The notes beneath the pieces are model-generated. The model did no database searches and was not told where the DNA came from. It saw nothing but the letters and a program-made list of their open reading frames with translations. Shown here one piece after another: positions 1-11,054 of a stretch of DNA of 64,000 nt. Made by a program: the position numbers and the translations under genes. Source of the DNA: Flaccisagitta enflata (Eukaryota > Chaetognatha > Sagittoidea > Aphragmophora); contig OZ231127.1 of NCBI GenBank assembly GCA_965153355.1, forward strand, positions 88,350,001 to 88,414,000, read 5' to 3'. How positions within the stretch are numbered: the first letter of the stretch is position 1; every line of letters starts with the position of its first letter.

Positions 1-238
1 CGTTAGTAACGGGGGCGTTAGAGCGGGGTTCAACTGTACATGTTTGTTCCTTGGTTCAATCTATCGCTGAGTACAATCAATTACTATGACGATGATCGAT
101 TTCACCCTATGATCGAGCTGCCATTCAGTTCCAAAGTCAAGGAATGAAACCAGCAGGTCAGAGTTTAAGCCACCCAACCAAAATAAGAACGAAAGCAGAC
201 CTTTAGCCCGTCATTCACCCCAAAATATATATACTCAC

Positions 239-1319
239 GTGTAAGTCCCATACTCTGACTTCCCCTCCCAAGCAGCCCGAAGCGAGAATGTCCTTTTGAA
301 TGGGGTGGAATTGGAGTGACCAAGGAGTCCGAGGATGTCCCGTCAATGTCCGCGTACAAACGCCTCGTCCCAAATCGGTGATGCGAATCGAATGATCGCC
401 GTGAGTCGTCGCCATACAGACACTAGGGTAGCAAATGGCAAATGATGATTGGTGAGAATCAGATGTTCTTAAACCCACAAAGCCACAATGGTTACATGTA
501 TAAGTTGATATGTATGTATGCGGCGGTTTTTTCGAGGAATCCAAGTAAAATGAAACCAAATTTCTTGTTCCTGTACACCATGACTTACACTTTTGTTTTA
601 TAAGAACGTCATTTTTTTCAAAGGCTTCATGTTTTTATTTTCAAAGTCAAATAAAAAATTTAATATTCTTAATTTCAAATACTACATAAACTATAAGAAA
701 CCTTTTAATGTATTGTTACACAATTATACTAAATATACTTCTATCAAATGCTGTTTAAACAAATGCCAATCATTAAAATCTCGGAATATTTTTATAACAA
801 TTGTTAAAAAATTATAAAATATGATCTTAATTATACCAAAATTCAAGTTTTTTCTTAAGGTTTTTAAATATCATTGTAAGCAAAATTTTTTAAAAACAAA
901 AGTGTGTGCACAGCAGGACCTAAGTGTATATATTGTTTTGGCCGGACTGTCTCCAGTCAAAATTAGTCCTATACAACTTATTGCACCAAACATTGAACCA
1001 TTTTGGATAGCAGGGCCCTACTGACAAGATACATGAGTCACCGCGCTTACCCGTCCGACGAGAAAGACACGGCGAACGTGGCCCTTTGATTTCCTTTGAG
1101 TTGGACGGGCTTGTTGATGACGTAATGCGTGGTGGCTTTTCCCTCGGCGATTTCACGTAAACTGTCATTCGCGGTTCTTCGTTTACTCCTTCTCGCTCCT
1201 TCGTTCTCTCGTCCTCTGATAGCGTCTAATAGCTGGCAACCACCACGTCGCAGATACGCGCACCGCGTCATGGCCGGACTACAGTCATAGGGCCCCAGTG
1301 TTAGTTTTTCATCGGCCAT
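239..1319 (-). CDS. AMBRA1: AMBRA1-like WD40 protein, 5' exons (partial)
   Basis: Two exons are visible. Exon 1 runs 1319..1051 (ATG at 1319, then MADEKL) and ends in phase 2 at GACGG|GTAAGC. Exon 2 runs 422..239, after CTACCCTAG, and ends in phase 0 before GTGAGT. Joined, the frame reads through ATFAVSFSSDG, ITDLGRGVCTRTLTGH, RTPWSLQFHP and ASGCLGGEVRVWDLH. This matches the first WD40 repeats of AMBRA1, the autophagy and CRL4 adaptor that binds Beclin-1, including the RTPW and ASGCLxGEVRxWDLH signatures. Upstream residues GRENEGARRSKRR correspond to the basic N-terminal helix of AMBRA1. The remaining exons lie left of the window. The 628-bp intron holds a TIR element at 586-905. The family match is strong; the exact start is less sure, since an in-frame TTG lies upstream of this ATG. 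Confidence 0.87.
586..905. mobile_element. MITE, TACACTTTT...TATAAGAAC family, in AMBRA1 intron
   Basis: The left end TTACACTTTTGTTTTATAAG is followed by AACGTCATTTTTTTC and AAAGGCTTCATG. The right end is AAAAACAAAAGTGT. It is closely related to the better-preserved copy at 6071-6496. It is AT-rich, non-coding and lies wholly inside intron 1 of the AMBRA1-like gene. Confidence 0.6.
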
Positions 1320-1389
1320 AATGTATCCCTTAAGCAGGCTCACTCCCAATGAGTTACGAGCTGTACAAGCGTTCGTGGAGGATTTTTAA

Positions 1390-1885
1390 GTTTTTAAAGT
1401 TGTTTTCGCCAGCAAACGAGCGACGGCGCGAGCCACATATACATACATAATTTGTGACTACATGGCGCTTAGGACATGTCAACATACAAGGTTAAAAGGG
1501 AATTAAACGTTTTTTTTTCTCTCGATAAAATCAACTCAAGATGAGTTTTCACGCAGCGCGAGCATCAGGGGATCACGCGACAGCAGAAATCATCAGCAGC
1601 TGCAAAGGAGCATCAGCTGATTTTGTACACGTACCAGATCAAACAAAAAATCTGAACAGCAAACTTTTGGGGTCTGCGACGGAATGGGTTTAAGTATTAA
1701 GCAACTTACTCAGCATCAGTCAAGACTTCCAAAAATTTCATACTACCTAAATAAAAGTCGTAGTTCCTCTTTCAACGAGAGAGTTTTGATTGCCCCTCCC
1801 CCCCCCTTCCCTCCCACACTGTGCTGTCGCCAACATCATGGAGCAGACAGCGGCGCCCGCGATCGTCATCCCCGTGGTGTTGGCT
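1390..1885. other. Non-coding interval between AMBRA1-like start and the small TM gene
   Basis: This interval holds the 5' flank of the AMBRA1-like gene and the 3' flank of the next minus-strand gene. It has a T-run near 1510 and a C-run near 1796-1806. No convincing exon on either strand; the short open frames lack splice context. Confidence 0.5.
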
Positions 1886-2887
1886 TCACCATTTGACGTG
1901 GTGCGGTTCGTAGTACTCCTTTCTTCTCTCCTTCCATCCTTCCTCAGCAGCTGGTTATTGGGCAGGGGGGGATGGTCGGGAAGGAAAGAGATCCAGGGGT
2001 TAGGGCATGAAGACAGGTAATACTAATACCAGAAGAAAAATCACATGGTCAAACTCACTAGATTCCTGGGGCAGGCAGGCAGGCAGGCAGGCAGGCGGGC
2101 AGGCAGGCAGGCAGGCGGGCAGGCAGACAGTCAGACAGAGCACGAGAAAGAGCGCGAGAAAGAGCGCGAGAGTGGGAGCGAGCGAACGAGCGACAGAAAA
2201 AGAGAGAGAGCGAGAGAGAGAGCGAGAGCAAGCGAACAGGCGACGGACGAACTCAGCTTCGTGTAAATATGCGGGTACATTGAATTTCTAATATGTGACA
2301 CGGGGTCACAATATCGTTGCGGACGGGTGGGCAAGGGCATCCAACCCCCATCAACACCCCAATCCCTACCACACACACAAACATGCATGGAAAGTAACTG
2401 TAACGCTTGTTTTTCCACTGTTCGACTCTATCACCACGAACCAACGGACCAACGGACGGACGGACAAAGCCTCTTGTAGAGTTGCGTGTTTGTAACTAAA
2501 AAGAGAAGGAATTCATGCGATCCAATCACGAATTGCCTACCTGGCGAGTTGCAGACGTTGTACAGCTTGTAGAACATCGGGAACGCCACAACCGCACCCG
2601 CGATCAGCAAATATTTGCTCAGAGGAGAATTCTGGATCCTAGGCAAGATATTGAGGAAGTAATGATAAGGAGGCGACAATTTTTGACAACAGCATGTTAT
2701 AATTGGTAGATTTCGACAAAAAAAAATTAGAAATCGAGATAAACTTGTTCTTACTGGTTCTCAAATTTCATTTCAGCTTTTATCTCTCGTAAAATACTCA
2801 CAGCTTGGCGAAAGGATAAGTCTGATACTTGGCGACTCTACCCCATGGGGTGAGCATACGCTGTCCTCCCTGAGGTGGCACAGACAT
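1886..2887 (-). CDS. Small single-pass membrane protein, 3 exons, about 82 aa
   Basis: Exons are 2887..2802 (ATG, ends phase 2 before GTGAGT), 2638..2541 (after GCCTAG, ends phase 1 before GTAGGC) and 1950..1886 (after AATAACCAG, stop TGA). All phases agree. The product starts MSVPPQGGQRMLTPWGRVAK, has one hydrophobic segment (YLLIAGAVVAFPMFY, about residues 39-53) and ends in a charged tail with KERRKEYYEPHHVKW. Size, a single TM and basic flanks resemble accessory subunits of mitochondrial inner-membrane complexes, but I do not recognise the family and claim no function. A second acceptor in the same frame exists at 1938 (GAGGAAG). Intron 2 contains a dispersed-repeat copy that ends 38 bp from the donor. 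Confidence 0.6.
2289..2503 (-). repeat. Terminal-hairpin dispersed repeat (TTGCG subtype), minus copy
   Basis: Read on the minus strand it begins CTTTTTAGTTACAAACACGC, continues with AACTCTACAAGAG and GCTTTGTCCGTCCGTCCG, and ends with CCGTCCGCAACG. The end word GTTGCGGAC is complementary to the start, although the start stem here has mutated. It lies in intron 2 of the small TM-protein gene. Confidence 0.65.
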
Positions 2888-2922
2888 GATGACTTTTGGC
2901 CGAGTGTTTGTTTTGTTTGGTT

Positions 2923-3150
2923 TGTTTTTAGTTGCGGACACGCAACTCTATAAGAGGCTTTGTCCGTCCGTCCGTCCGTCCGTCCGTCCGTCCGTTGGAA
3001 GCGGTGATCGAGTTGAAAAGTGGGGAAATTGGCATTTTAGATACTTTTTGTGTATGTTTGAGTATTGGGGGTGGGTTAGGGTGTGGATGGGGGTTGGATG
3101 CCCCTGCCCATCCGTCCGCAACGATATTGTGACCCCGCGTCACTTGTTAT
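2923..3150 (+). repeat. Terminal-hairpin dispersed repeat (TTGCG subtype)
   Basis: The start TTTTTAGTTGCGGACACGC continues AACTCTATAAGAGGC then (GTCC)n. The first hairpin is AGTTGCG-gaca-CGCAACT and the second CTCT-ata-AGAG. The far end carries GTCCGCAA, complementary to TTGCGGAC at the start. This is the clearest full copy of the family, lying just upstream of the small TM-protein gene. Confidence 0.75.
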
Positions 3151-3522
3151 GACTTAGGAAGGAATCTGTTTATCGACACAGAGGTGGGAATACTGAAAGG
3201 TCGAGAAAATTACTTGCATGTCAGCCCCTTTATCGGTTCATGAAAACCATCATGTTGTAATGCCGCGATGCCATTAGGCGAAAGACCATTTTTCTTGGCG
3301 ACCCCTGTGACAACTTCCCCCGTTATATACAAAATCAATCGCAAATAAATAAATAAATACAACTAACACCATTGCTGTTGAGCTTTTTGAAAATAAAATA
3401 GACTAAGAAACGTAACAGCGCTCCAGCGACTTGGTTGCTGCCACCCTCCGGAGTTCGGATACTTTAACGCAGAATGAACGAAAATGAACGTACATTCCGC
3501 TCATCCCCTCGTTCATCCTCCG

Positions 3523-3843
3523 TTACGGCGCTCCGCCGCTGAGAATGGCGTCGATTTCCGCGTCCGTGAGAGTTTTCCGCCGATATTTCGCCGGTAAATC
3601 TGCGTGCGGAATACCGGCGCCACGTGGCAAAGCGCCGACTTGGGGCCAAGGCGGCGCCGGAAGTGAATCGCCGGCGTAGATGGAAGGAGTCGCCGATTTC
3701 AGCGTCAACCGAGGCGTTGAAGAGGAGGCGGCGGTGGCGACGTTCTGACCCGTCCATTTCGGGATGACGCCGCTTCGAGCGGGGAACGAAATGAGTTTCA
3801 CGTGAGGCTTGACTAGCTGCCATCCTTTCCCGGCTGTGGCCAT
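3523..3843 (-). CDS. MRPS36: 2-oxoglutarate dehydrogenase subunit KGD4 (MRPS36 family), intronless
   Basis: A single 106-codon frame has ATG at 3843 and its stop at 3523-3525. The N-terminal block QLVKPHVKLISFPAR (about residues 9-23) and the C-terminal block LPAKYRRKTLTDAEID followed by a GG near the end (about residues 83-104) are the two conserved blocks of KGD4/MRPS36. In that family the C-terminal block tethers E3 to the E2 core of the mitochondrial 2-oxoglutarate dehydrogenase complex. The middle is a Ser/Pro/Ala-rich linker. The length matches the family (about 100 aa). GC content and codon use differ sharply from the AT-rich flanks. Lack of introns could mean a retrocopy, but the frame is intact and no poly-A tail is obvious. 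Confidence 0.9.
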   Translation of the reverse strand: MATAGKGWQLVKPHVKLISFPARSGVIPKWTGQNVATAASSSTPRLTLKSATPSIYAGDSLPAPPWPQVGALPRGAGIPHADLPAKYRRKTLTDAEIDAILSGGAP

Positions 3844-4574
3844 TTTCTTGCACGGCCCTGGCTACTTTCTCTTTTAACGAGTTGGTACTTCGCTAAATGT
3901 TCCATTGATCATTTGATGCGTAATTTTTTTTCCCGAGCCTGTGCCCAGATTCTACCTCTCAAGCTTTTTTTCTCTTAGGTCCTTTCCGATTCATCGCTCA
4001 CAAAACTGACTGAATAAATGGATGTCATTATCAAAAATCAAAACGTGCACTTCACTGACTACACTAAGATGGAAAAATTTGCCGCCAAAATGATTCATTT
4101 GGTGAACTTTATGGCGCAAAACTTTTGTATTGAAAAACAATCAACGAGAAAAATGCATTAATAGAATTGGCTAATGAGGTTTTTGGAGGGTGAGGAAATG
4201 AAGTACAATACAAACACGATAGTGTAACAAACCACTACGTAAAATTCACTAAGCAATTTACGAGTAACATGTTAGTCTCCGACGTATGATATAGTGATAC
4301 AAAACAATGATCGTCATTCAACATTTGTCGACTTTCTCCTCCTTCGCCCAACTCTTCGACCTTCCAGGTCCACAGGATGACCTAACCCCAACTGCCCCTC
4401 GCCCCTCGCCCACCACCAGCACCGCAGGATCCTCTCCCTCTCCACAATTGATGCGCGGGCATCAACAACAACAACAACGTACCATCGTCACAATCCAAAG
4501 TTCGTTGTCAATACGAACAATCGCCTCTTAACCATACTTCGTAACGCTACAGCACTACAGCAGTCTGTATATCT

Positions 4575-5972
4575 TTAAACATCCGTGCATTTCCTGAGGC
4601 ATGTTCCGAACATATTTTGAGGATCGACATCGGGAGAGCAGCATTTCTGATTTCCGGGACAGTCACCGTCAAACCGGCATTCGGGATCCCACGCTTGTCC
4701 TGAGCAGAAAAGAGAAAGATCAAGAATTGAAATACAGAAAACCTAGATATGTCATATAGAACAGGTCGTATCATCCTTATCAAACATTCTCATCAATCAT
4801 AATCATGCTACACAAATTCGGCCATTCCAGCTATCATAAACATCACTAATCGTTGTCATCCATCATTCTCATCATTGTCATCTACCATTCTGATCATCAT
4901 CATCAATCCTTATCATCATCATTACAACCTGCAGTCATTCTCATCTTCTAATATTTTCAACATCAATCATTCTCCATTATTCTCGATGAAATTATTCCAG
5001 AAAGAAAAATGTAAATTATTCCAAAAATTCATAAACACCAAATCACATATATTATAATCTCGCGCAAACATTTCTCGCTCTTACCGATAGATTTGCCGTA
5101 GAAGCACATGCCGCTGATCCAACCCATTCCGGGGGCGGGCTTGTCGTAAAAGCCATTTGGACAAGTCCCGACTTTCATGGGATTTTCGATCGGCGCCATA
5201 CATTTAAGTTGACACTGTCCGTCCACGGCTTGGGGACAACACTTGGTGCCAGAGGGACATTGATTACCCCAAGGGCCTGGGGTGCATTCCGCACTTTGAG
5301 GGGCGGTCTGGTATATCGAAGGAGAGGGGGGGGATGAATAAAAGTCAAAGCTGCAGCTAGAGCTATGAAGCTGTTTGAGATGCGTTATCGCATCTCTATG
5401 GGAGGGTCTTTCAAATCGTCGGTTGGTCCGTGCGTCTGTCCATCCATTGCTATTTGACCGCCGCAATGACATAAAACTAAATTAAAAGGGTAGCGGTTGA
5501 CGCAAAAAAGATCCGCCCATGGCTTTCGCAAAATGGGGAGTATTTAAATGAATGCGAAACTATGGGAAGGGAACGCTACAGTATACGGCTGAGCGATTGA
5601 CAAAATAACGATGCAATGAAATAATCTCCAATCGGTATATATCGTATCTGAATATGTATACCTGCATGAGCATCATGCAAGAAGTCTTGAAAGCTTGCAT
5701 GTCCGTGACACCTTGCAGCATGGGGCAGACTCCTCCTCGCGGCACGGGTCCGTTTCCGAACATGTTAGCGTTGACGCCCATGCCTCCATTACCGCCTCCC
5801 ATGCCTCCACTGCCGCCTCCCATGCCGCCAAACATGTTTCCGTTGTTCATCCCATTGATGTTGTTGTTGGCAGTGGGCCGCGGTCGATGAAAGGAGTTGT
5901 GCAAGTTGGGATTGCCGTACGGACCGAATGGCCGCGGTCGTTGGAACGGACCGAACTGACCCACGGCCAATC
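4575..5972 (-). CDS. Secreted-type protein with two WAP four-disulfide domains (5' exon missing)
   Basis: Three exons join in phase: 5972..5662 (after CCTATTCAG, ends phase 0 at ATGCAG|GTATAC), 5307..5085 (after ATATACCAG, ends phase 1 before GTAAGA) and 4699..4575 (after TGCTCAG, stop TAA). The protein has an N-terminal FGPFQRPRPFGPYG segment, then a low-complexity Asn/Gly/Met-rich stretch. Two eight-cysteine units follow. The first runs from GGVCPM to QCQLKC with GNQCPSGTKCCP; the second from VGTCPNG to FGTCLRKC with DGDCPGNQKCCS. That spacing is the WAP fold, found in extracellular protease inhibitors and antimicrobial proteins. The second domain is split by an intron. A first exon with signal peptide, ending in phase 1, must lie upstream; I could not place it. 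Confidence 0.8.
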
Positions 5973-6070
5973 CTGAATAGGGAGGGGTGAAATGAGAAAG
6001 GAAGTCGAGGAAATTAGAAAGAACAATAACCGGCTGCCTTATTCCCACACAAATGTCGGCAATTCACGGT

Positions 6071-6496
6071 TACACTTTTTTTTTTTATAAGAACGTCATT
6101 TTTTTTCGAAGGCTTCATGTTTTTTTTTTAAGGCAAAATGAAGCCTTCAATGTTCTTAAAGCATTCTTAATTTAAAGTATTATATAAACTATAAAGAACC
6201 TTATAATATACTATATTTGATTACATCAAATATATTTTCATTGAATACTATTAAAACAAATGCTAAACATTAATGTCTGGGGATATTTTTTTGGTACTTT
6301 TATTAAAAATTAAAGAATTTTATCTTAATTGTACTAAAATGTAAGTGTTTTGTTAATCTTCTTTAAATGTTACTTTAAATGAAAATTATTTTTTCAAGAT
6401 TTGAAGCCTTTGTATGTTCTTAAGATGTTCTTAATTTTGGGGCCATTCGAAGCCTTGATGTTCTTATAAACTAGGTTCTTATAAAAAAAAAGTGTA
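6071..6496. mobile_element. MITE with TACAC(T)n termini and TA boundaries
   Basis: The left end is TACACTTTTTTTTTTTATAA then GAACGTCATT; the right end is GTTCTTATAAAAAAAAAGTG then TA. The termini are inverted for about 22 bp and both outermost dinucleotides are TA, as in Tc1/mariner-type insertions. The inner part repeats GAAGCCTTGATGTTCTTA-like words in both orientations. No ORF. Same family as 586-905. Confidence 0.7.
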
Positions 6497-7059
6497 CGCC
6501 GTTTGGGCTGAATGGTAAATCTCTCGTTGCTTAACCTCCGGAGATTGACAGCGTTTCACGATCAACATCTATGTCTAAGAAATCACTTTGTTAGTTATTA
6601 GAAGCCAAAAACAAAATCATTGGGCTCACCAAAGAAGGCAGAGAAGACGACAAAGAGAAACGACATTTTATTTTTTGACAAAAGAGGTCCGAGTTGATGA
6701 AAAATTTCTTAAGACAAATTTGTGTGAGCCAATTCCCCAGGAAAATACCAATTTATATACACACCAAGACGATGTTATTCATAACACACTAATTTAAATC
6801 TGGTGTCGCGGTAGTAAATCGTCTCAGGCTTTGTCATACAACACGCTAAGAAGAAGAAGGATAGAAATCATTAAAAGTCATTTTCCTTTTTAAAGGCTTT
6901 TTTGGTTGCAAGTGCGTCAATCGCTGGTGTTTAAAAGGCGTCACATTTCTCTCAGCCGGGAAAAGGCGAAAAAAATCCCAAACAAAAACAAAAGATTCTT
7001 TTTTTTTTAAACTTGTGAAATCACTAATTGAAAGGATAGTAATCCGCTTACACCGCTGG

Positions 7060-7063
7060 TTTC

Positions 7064-7104
<41 letters not shown>

Positions 7105-7508
7105 CGACAAAGAGAGAGAAACAGACGGAAAAAGAATGACAGAGAAACAGAATAACGAAGTTGACAATCGACAATGAAAATGAAAGACACAGAAAAAGAC
7201 GAGTAGACAAAGACATTTACGCAGATTCAGTATTCAGAGAGAGAGACAGAAAAAAAGAAAGAAAGAAAAAAGAAAGAAAGAGAGAAAAGTGAGGAATACA
7301 AGTATCTTCTATCTTCCATACAAATATACACAAAGTGAGAAACGGCACAGTTAACAAAGGGTGAGAATAAAGGACAGAAAGTAAGATAGGCGAGTGGTTG
7401 CCAGTTGGACAGACCGTAGAATCAAACAACGACAAAGCCAAGGTCACGAAGATGCGAGAATTACAAAAAAAGATACAAGGTGAGGGAGGGAGGGAGAGAG
7501 AGAGAAAA

Positions 7509-7554
<46 letters not shown>

Positions 7555-7560
7555 GTCAAA
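7060..7560. repeat. GA-rich microsatellite cluster
   Basis: (GA)n and (GAAA)n tracts at about 7068-7160, 7220-7290 and 7488-7552. The apparent ORFs here are Arg/Glu or Ser/Leu dipeptide translations of the repeat. Confidence 0.85.
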
Positions 7561-8430
7561 GGAGTGTGGAATGTATGTAGGTTGTAGGTATCTTCCATAC
7601 ATATCATACATCCATACAACAACACATACAGTTACATGTAGTTACAAGAAAGGGCTCAATTTGGGCATTCGAATGAAACACTATAGTCTATATCCAACTC
7701 TTTCATATTCCTTTTACACATTAAGAGCCGTTTTTGCTGTAGTTATATAGAATTGATAGCTGCAGTTATGAAAACAATTTCTTCCATAGTCATTCTTCAC
7801 AACTACAGCATTGATGACGGAGTGCCTAGATGAAGTTCCAATTGATATTCCGATGAGATCGGGCTCTTAATACACAAATTGAACTGCGCTGGGGAATGTT
7901 TCATTAAAATGCCCAAATTGAGCACATCCTAATAGTTGTGCCAGTATCGCCGGTTCAAGATTACTCTTTCCTTTACACCCCACACCCCCCTCTTTCCCTT
8001 CTCAGTCGCGCTCTCACGCACCTGGATTTCGATTGAGCGACTTTGAATATTCATCTCGATATGAATATATCCATATTGATCTCTGCTACCGAGGTTCTTG
8101 TTCCTTTTTTTCCAACCAGCTTCCGATTTCGGATATCAACTATCAAGAGCACACATCAACCACGCTCCAAATGCACGACTCCAATCCCGACGGTTTCCAT
8201 CTAGCTGTAGGCCAATGAAGCGAAGCGGAAGGCCGATGCGGCGAAGCGGGGATAAGCGTTCATTGTAGACCGGACAGGACGATGATATGGACGTAACATG
8301 CTCCAATGAGCTGTTAAAAAGCTGTTTTCTAGCTGTTTATTAGCTATTTGTTAGTTATTTTTTCTCATTACGCAAGCGCGCCATCATCCAAAGTTGAAAA
8401 CTAAACCACCACTGGGCCATTTAGCAGATA
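7561..8430. other. Unannotated AT-moderate interval
   Basis: I see no exon, known element ends or tandem repeat here apart from short ATAC-rich words near 7590-7630. Confidence 0.4.
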
Positions 8431-8435
8431 GTCAA

Positions 8436-8876
8436 TACACGCCGTATTTTTTATAAGAACACAGTTTTTTGAAGTGAGGCTCAGGGTTCTTATTTTTTAG
8501 CCAATTTTCAGGCTGAAATGTTCTTAACCTGTTCTTCTCTTTGTAGCTTTCAGGATTCTTTATCATGGTTGCTAGCTATATATATTCAATAAAACAGATA
8601 TATTTTTTTCTTAGTCCGTATAAAATCTTGTTTTTATAGACTATGAAATAATTGTAAATGATAAAGGTTAAATGATAATGGTTAAATTCTTTGGGATGGA
8701 TGATTCTGTATAATTTTCTTTGATTATTTCCTTATATAATCATATAAAAATGTACTTTAGAGTATATTTATGCTAAAGTCTGAGCCTGAGCATGTTCTTA
8801 GGATGTTCTTATTTTTTCATCAAATCTGAGGCTGATGTTCTTATAAACAGTGTTCTTAGACAAAATACAGCGTGTA
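8436..8876. mobile_element. MITE with TACACGC(C/T)GTATTTT termini, TA boundaries
   Basis: The left end is TACACGCCGTATTTTTTATA then AGAACAC. The right end, reverse-complemented, is TACACGCTGTATTTTGTC then TAAGAACAC. The outermost bases are TA on both sides. Internal GTTCTTA words recur in both orientations, as in 6071-6496, so the two are probably subfamilies of one non-autonomous Tc1/mariner-like group. Confidence 0.7.
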
Positions 8877-9162
8877 TAATAAGGTCAAGTAACGATGATC
8901 TGTGATTGCCCCAACGAGTCGAGTCGGTGATTTAATGATTTTTTCTGATCTCTAAAAAAATAAAAAAAATTCAATTTTCATCATTGCGAATGAATCACCC
9001 CGACATGGCCCTCACCCATCCCTCTATTCAGTCATTCTCCAGCCCTTAGCCTGGCCTGCATCAGAACCCCATCCAATGATTCATACCAGTAAAGGTGGCT
9101 CTCGCCGACCGAAAAAAAATCGTAAGGGTTGTTTTGTATGTTTGTGTATGTGACTCTGACCC

Positions 9163-9732
9163 TCTCTCTCTGTCTCCCTCCTATGCTCCCTCCCTCTCTC
9201 CTTCTCTCCTTCCCTTCTCTCCTTCCCTTCCTCCCTCTCTCCCTCCCGCTCTTTCCCTCTCTCTCCCTCGCTCTTTCCCTCTCTCTCCCTCGCTCCTTCC
9301 CTTTCCCTCCCCCTCTTGCTCTCTCTCCCCCTCTCACTCTCCATCCCCCTCTCACTCTCCCTCACCCTCTCCCTTTTCCCTCCCCCTCCATCCCTCCCTC
9401 TCCCTCCCTCTCTCTCCCTCCCTTTCCCTCCCTTTCCCTCACTATCACCCTCTCTCTCCCTCAATCTCTCCCTCCCCCTACCTCTCTCTTCTTTTCCCTC
9501 CCCCTCACCCTTCCTCTCCCTCTTTCTCTCTCTCTCTCCCTCCTTCCCCCTCTCTTTTTCCTTCCCTTTTATTCCCCCTCTCCCTCCTCCTCCCTCCCTC
9601 CCTCTCCCTCCCTCCCCTGTCCCCCTCTCCCTCCCTCTCCCACCCTTCCTTACTCCTTCTCCCACCCTCCCTATCCCTCCCTCCCTCTCTCTCCCTCTCC
9701 TTCCCTCCCTCTCCCTTCCTCCCTCTGCCCTC
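9163..9732. repeat. 570-bp polypyrimidine (CCCTCT)n tract
   Basis: Nearly uninterrupted C/T on the plus strand with variable CCCTCT, CTTTCC and CTCACC words. All long ORFs across it, on both strands, are artefacts of this composition. Confidence 0.9.
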
Positions 9733-10194
9733 TGCTGAACTCATTTTTGTTGTTATTTAGGGCCCAAAATTGAGATCGATGAAAAAGGTTTTTGAGAAAA
9801 ATGCGGAAAATGTGAAAAAATAAAAAAAGATTAAAAAATTTATAGCACCTAAAGTATTGGTCCGACAGTGCCCTGATTTATTCCAGAAGGTGTAAAAAAG
9901 TGCCCTCTTTCACCCTGTACCAATTTCAACCCCAGCCTCGAGCAGCCTAATCGCTCCTCAACTTCCGCAAAACGCCCCAAGCGAAAATGGAAAAAATTAA
10001 TTCCTAAGCGAAACTCAAAAAATTGAAAAAAGTTTTTTGATTTTTTTCCCAATAAACTTTCGAGTAAAACAATGAAGAAATACAAATTTGATCAAACATT
10101 TCGGATCCAAAGGTCCGACACATTCTATATCATTACACGGTCTTCATCGGATTCGGTAGCGGCCATTGAAACTCCATGGGAGCATCTGGAATTA

Positions 10195-10290
10195 ACGGAT
10201 ATGCCGATGAGCGTTTCTTGAGCTTGCTGCTTGCGCTTACCGATCATAGCGGCGCGTTGGAATTACAAGTAAGGAGAAAGTCGATCTCTT
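10195..10290 (+). other. Orphan coding-like block (possible exon)
   Basis: A short GC-balanced island in AT-rich DNA. On the plus strand, CCATGG opens a frame MGASGINGYADERFLSLLLA that continues LTDHSGALELQ and meets a good donor CAA|GTAAGG. On the minus strand the same block has ATGATCG|GTAAGC, phase 1, which would fit the missing first exon of the WAP gene but would give no signal peptide. I cannot choose between an isolated exon, an exon remnant and chance. Confidence 0.25.
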
Positions 10291-10440
10291 TTGAGCTCAT
10301 GCATCAAACAAACTGGTTCATGATTTTCTTTTGAGGAGTTCGCTGATTGATTGATTCATTGATTGGTTATTTTTTCCCCGTCATTGCACTTCTACTTCCT
10401 GCATATTTGTATAAAAATTGTATAAAAATTTGTATAAAAA

Positions 10441-11054
10441 TCTCATGATTATGTCATAATTGGGGGATTTTACCGTCCATCCCGTACTAGACCAATTTTG
10501 ACCCAAGGAATCCAAATCTGCAGTCAGAAATGGTCTCAGGTCAATGTTTCGATGGGTTACGGTTACATTTCTCTGGTCATAATACTATATAAGGTCAAAT
10601 TTTCAAAATTGGCAATTTGTCAATCTGATTGCAGATTCAAAATCCTTGGAAAAACTATTAAAAGAAAGTATTTCTTTTTTTGAAATTTTGATTGGAACAT
10701 AGTCAAAATTAGCGTTAAATATCCAAAAGATAGTAAAATTGCTCTTTTGTCTAAATTCGGCTTAATTTTAACAGATAACATTAATTTTGACTGTTCTAAT
10801 CAAAATTTGGAAAAAAGAAAGACTCTTTCTTCTCACAGTTTTTTGCAAGGATTTTGAATTTGCAATCAGATTGACAAATTTCCAATTTTGAAAATTTCAC
10901 CTTATACAATATTTTGACCTGAGAAATGTAACTGTAACCTATCAAAATATTGACCTGAGACCATTTTTGACTGCAGATTTGGATTCCTGGGGTCAAAATT
11001 GGTCTGGAATGGGATGGACGGTAAAATCCCACAATTTTGACATAATCCTGAGAT
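10441..11054. mobile_element. Foldback element, about 610 bp
   Basis: The two halves are inverted copies: TCTCATGATTATGTCATAAT near 10441 against its counterpart ending ATTATGTCA..CTGAGA at 11054. Inner matches include GGTCTCAGGTCAATGTTTCG-type and TCTGATTGCA words in the reverse order. The loop is AT-rich and lacks ORFs. Confidence 0.65.

Noticed and set aside
3464-3853. 129-codon alternative frame over KGD4
   Set aside because: The overlapping 106-codon frame holds both conserved KGD4 blocks.
9081-9773. ORFs of 140-221 codons on both strands
   Set aside because: Ser/Pro/Leu or Arg/Glu/Gly dipeptide translations of a polypyrimidine tract; frames are open only because C/T or G/A runs cannot form stops.
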